DNA of 25,834 nt, taken from Actinomycetota bacterium. GTDB lineage: Bacteria; Actinomycetota; Acidimicrobiia; Acidimicrobiales; BP-101. Below are positions 23,969-25,834 of this stretch, in pieces. Position numbers and translations under genes: made by a program. The stretch's first letter is position 1; each line of letters opens with the position of its first letter. The notes beneath the pieces are model-generated. The model was not told the origin of the DNA, searched no databases, and was given only the letters and a program-made list of their open reading frames with translations. The DNA lies in assembly GCA_030838265.1 (NCBI GenBank), contig JAUTXA010000292.1, positions 1 through 25,834 of the forward strand, read 5' to 3'.

Positions 23969-25762
23969 TCAGAAGTTGCTCACCACCGCGGTGAAGACCT
24001 TGTCGATGGTCTGGGGGTCGCCGGCGTCGTAGGCCGCGGCGTTGGTGGCCTCGGCCATCCGTTGCAGGACGTCGAGCCGGGCGTCCTTGCCGTAGGCGAT
24101 GGTGAAGAGGCGCACCGGCGTGCTCGAGGCCCCTTCCGCATTCGAGCGAAGGTTGGCGATGAGGCGGTCGAGGGCGTCGGGCGAGCCGTTGCGGGGGTCC
24201 TGGTTGGCCCCGTCGGTGAGGAGGACGACGGCGTTGATCCGAGCCGGGTCGTAGCTCTGCTGCAGGGTGTCATACGAGGCCTTGGCCACCGTGTAGAGCG
24301 GCGTCCCCTGGGTCGGGATGAGGGAGCGGATCTTCGACTTCAGCTGCTCCCGGTTTCCGGCGATGGGCCCGATCGGCACCAGGTCGAGGTAGTCCTGGGG
24401 TTCCTTGCTCTGGAGGTTGGTCGAGAAGATGCGCAGCCCCACGAGGTCGTCGCCCTTGAACTGATCGAGGGCCTTGGTCGCGGCCTGCTGGGCCAGCTCG
24501 AGCTTGGTCTGACCGTTGCCGGCGTCGTCGCCCATCGAGCCCGACACGTCGATGACGAGCAGGACGCGGGCTCCTTTGCGATCCTCGGACCAGCGCTCGA
24601 TGAGCCTCACCAGGACGGGCGGCGTCGGCACGCCGAGTGTGGTCTGGGGCTGGTTGGGGTCGACGCCGTTGGCCGAGGTGATCGGCGTCCCGACCGCGAC
24701 CTGCGGGTTGCCGGGACGGAAGCCGAACTTCAGCACCTGGCGCTGGTTGGCCGGCTCCTGCACGAAGGTCTCGAAGCGGGCCGCCCCCTCCTTCTGCTTG
24801 GCTGTCACCCACGAGGCGTTGAGGACGTAGAAGGGGCTGTCGGAGAACAGCGTCCCCTCCTTGGGATAGATGGCCACGAGCTGGACCTTGGGCCGCCGCG
24901 GCTTCTCACCGGGCTGGAGGATCCCGTCGGGGTTGCCGGTGTTGTAGTCGATGACCGACTTCTCCTCGACCGCCACCGCCGACACGTAGGTCAACGCCGT
25001 GCCCCGCTGATCGTTTCGGTACCAGTTGTTGAGGAAGGTGTTGGTGATGTCGCCGTAGTGGACGACCGAGCTCTCGATGGCCTTGGCATAGGCGCCCACG
25101 TCGGGCCGGTTGAGGTCCTCGAGGGTGAGATCCCTGACCTTGTCGGTGGCGGCGTAGTACTGGGCGATGGTGGCGTTGAGGGCGCTGGTCGAGAAGTTGG
25201 GGTTGGTCTTGCCGAGCTTGAACGGGCCCCACTCGGGGTGGCCCTTCCCGGCCCAGCCCGCCGGGTCGCGGGCCAGCTTCAGGAGGTCGGCGTAGCCGAG
25301 GGGCGTGGCCGGGTAGCCGAGGGCCGAGGCCATGGGCTGGGGCATGGCGATCACCAGCGGCGTGAGCATGAAGGACTTGGCGTTGGTCGGCGCCACCGGG
25401 CTCTGACCGGCGACCGAGAGGCGCTGGTTCGTGATGGCGCCCCACGAGCTGGCCGCCGGAGACCAGATGGTGGGACGGGGCCCGTCGGCGTCCTCGTCTG
25501 TCCAGCCGTCGACCAGGTTCTGGGAGCCGACGCCGGACGACTTCTTCTGGACCTTGACGAAAACGCAGCCGTTCTTCTTGGCCGCGTCGGTCGAGTTGAA
25601 CGAGTCGGCCAGATTGGTCAGGAGGTCGAACTTCTCGGGCGACACGGCGGCGTTCACGGTCGTGCACCCGTTCGGCGCGCCGCCGCTGGTATTGCTGTTG
25701 ACCTTGCACGCGCCGAGGACCAACGTGGCCAAGGCGCACAGAACGATCGGCACCCGTCTCAC
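23969..25762 (-). CDS. Lipoprotein with substrate-binding-like and von Willebrand A domains
   Basis: 597 aa. The signal RRVPIVLCALATLVLGAC has its lipobox Cys at 19. Residues about 30-370 resemble a type 2 periplasmic binding protein of the extracellular solute-binding class (FDLLTNLADSFN, WSPAASSWG, PLVIAMPQPMASALG, YADLLKLARDPAGW, YPKEGTLFSDSPFYVLN). A vWA domain follows from about residue 400: MIDAS motif DVSGSMGDD, the metal Thr in TQGTPLYTV and Asp in LLTDGANQD. It is therefore an envelope adhesion or sensing protein. GTG 25762 is used; a GTG three codons on is possible. No Shine-Dalgarno was seen. It is first in the operon with the TM coiled-coil gene and pspA. Confidence 0.9.
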   Translation of the reverse strand: MRRVPIVLCALATLVLGACKVNSNTSGGAPNGCTTVNAAVSPEKFDLLTNLADSFNSTDAAKKNGCVFVKVQKKSSGVGSQNLVDGWTDEDADGPRPTIWSPAASSWGAITNQRLSVAGQSPVAPTNAKSFMLTPLVIAMPQPMASALGYPATPLGYADLLKLARDPAGWAGKGHPEWGPFKLGKTNPNFSTSALNATIAQYYAATDKVRDLTLEDLNRPDVGAYAKAIESSVVHYGDITNTFLNNWYRNDQRGTALTYVSAVAVEEKSVIDYNTGNPDGILQPGEKPRRPKVQLVAIYPKEGTLFSDSPFYVLNASWVTAKQKEGAARFETFVQEPANQRQVLKFGFRPGNPQVAVGTPITSANGVDPNQPQTTLGVPTPPVLVRLIERWSEDRKGARVLLVIDVSGSMGDDAGNGQTKLELAQQAATKALDQFKGDDLVGLRIFSTNLQSKEPQDYLDLVPIGPIAGNREQLKSKIRSLIPTQGTPLYTVAKASYDTLQQSYDPARINAVVLLTDGANQDPRNGSPDALDRLIANLRSNAEGASSTPVRLFTIAYGKDARLDVLQRMAEATNAAAYDAGDPQTIDKVFTAVVSNF

Positions 25763-25834
25763 GGATGCAACCGATTCCAGGTTTGGCGCAGGGAGAGGAG
25801 CAACCCAGGGTCGGGCCGACGAACCGACGCGCTC

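Overview
The window is high-GC chromosomal DNA from an actinobacterium. The order clpX, (valS position), folC, ndk, mreBCD, mrdA, rodA, two radical-SAM-associated genes, rne/rng, rplU, rpmA, obgE, proB is the conserved actinobacterial block known from Streptomyces. The extreme GC content, the many ATG starts without a Shine-Dalgarno and a -10-like TANNNT box 7-10 nt upstream, and the divergent sequences suggest a deep-branching lineage such as Acidimicrobiia. That placement is inference. No rRNA, tRNA, CRISPR array, insertion sequence or phage gene was seen.

Layout. 1-1107: 3' part of clpX, followed by a 34-bp perfect palindrome. 1226-5460: a Lys/Ala-rich protein with about 22-residue repeats; a 587-aa protein that aligns through the catalytic and editing core of valyl-tRNA synthetase but has lost HIGH, KMSKS and the anticodon domain; then folC and ndk. 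5563-11012: the elongasome operon mreB-mreC-mreD-mrdA(PBP2)-rodA with overlapping start and stop codons. PBP2 carries an in-frame TAG just after its membrane anchor. 11056-11824: a hairpin between converging genes and a His-rich lipoprotein on the minus strand. 11895-16531: a TIGR03960-type radical SAM protein, its DUF2344 partner and RNase E/G with a long Gly/Arg-rich N-terminus.

16547-17461 (minus): a nucleotidyltransferase plus Xre-type HTH pair resembling a toxin-antitoxin module, with a palindrome over its probable promoter, set between rne and rplU. 17548-20507: rplU, rpmA, obgE, proB. 20564-22025: nfeD-like gene and SPFH/stomatin gene. 22026-22402: two long hairpins and a possible 58-aa membrane protein. 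22403-25762 (minus): a three-gene operon reading from the right end: a lipoprotein fusing a substrate-binding-like domain to a von Willebrand A domain, a two-TM coiled-coil protein, and PspA/IM30.

Working together: the left half is ribosome- and envelope-linked housekeeping (protein turnover, folate, nucleotides, cell-wall elongation, RNA processing, ribosome assembly). The right end holds two membrane-integrity modules converging on one another (NfeD-SPFH and vWA-TM-PspA). The strongest candidates for something undescribed are the dead ValRS paralogue at the valS locus, the amber codon in PBP2, and the vWA/SBP-TM-PspA operon.
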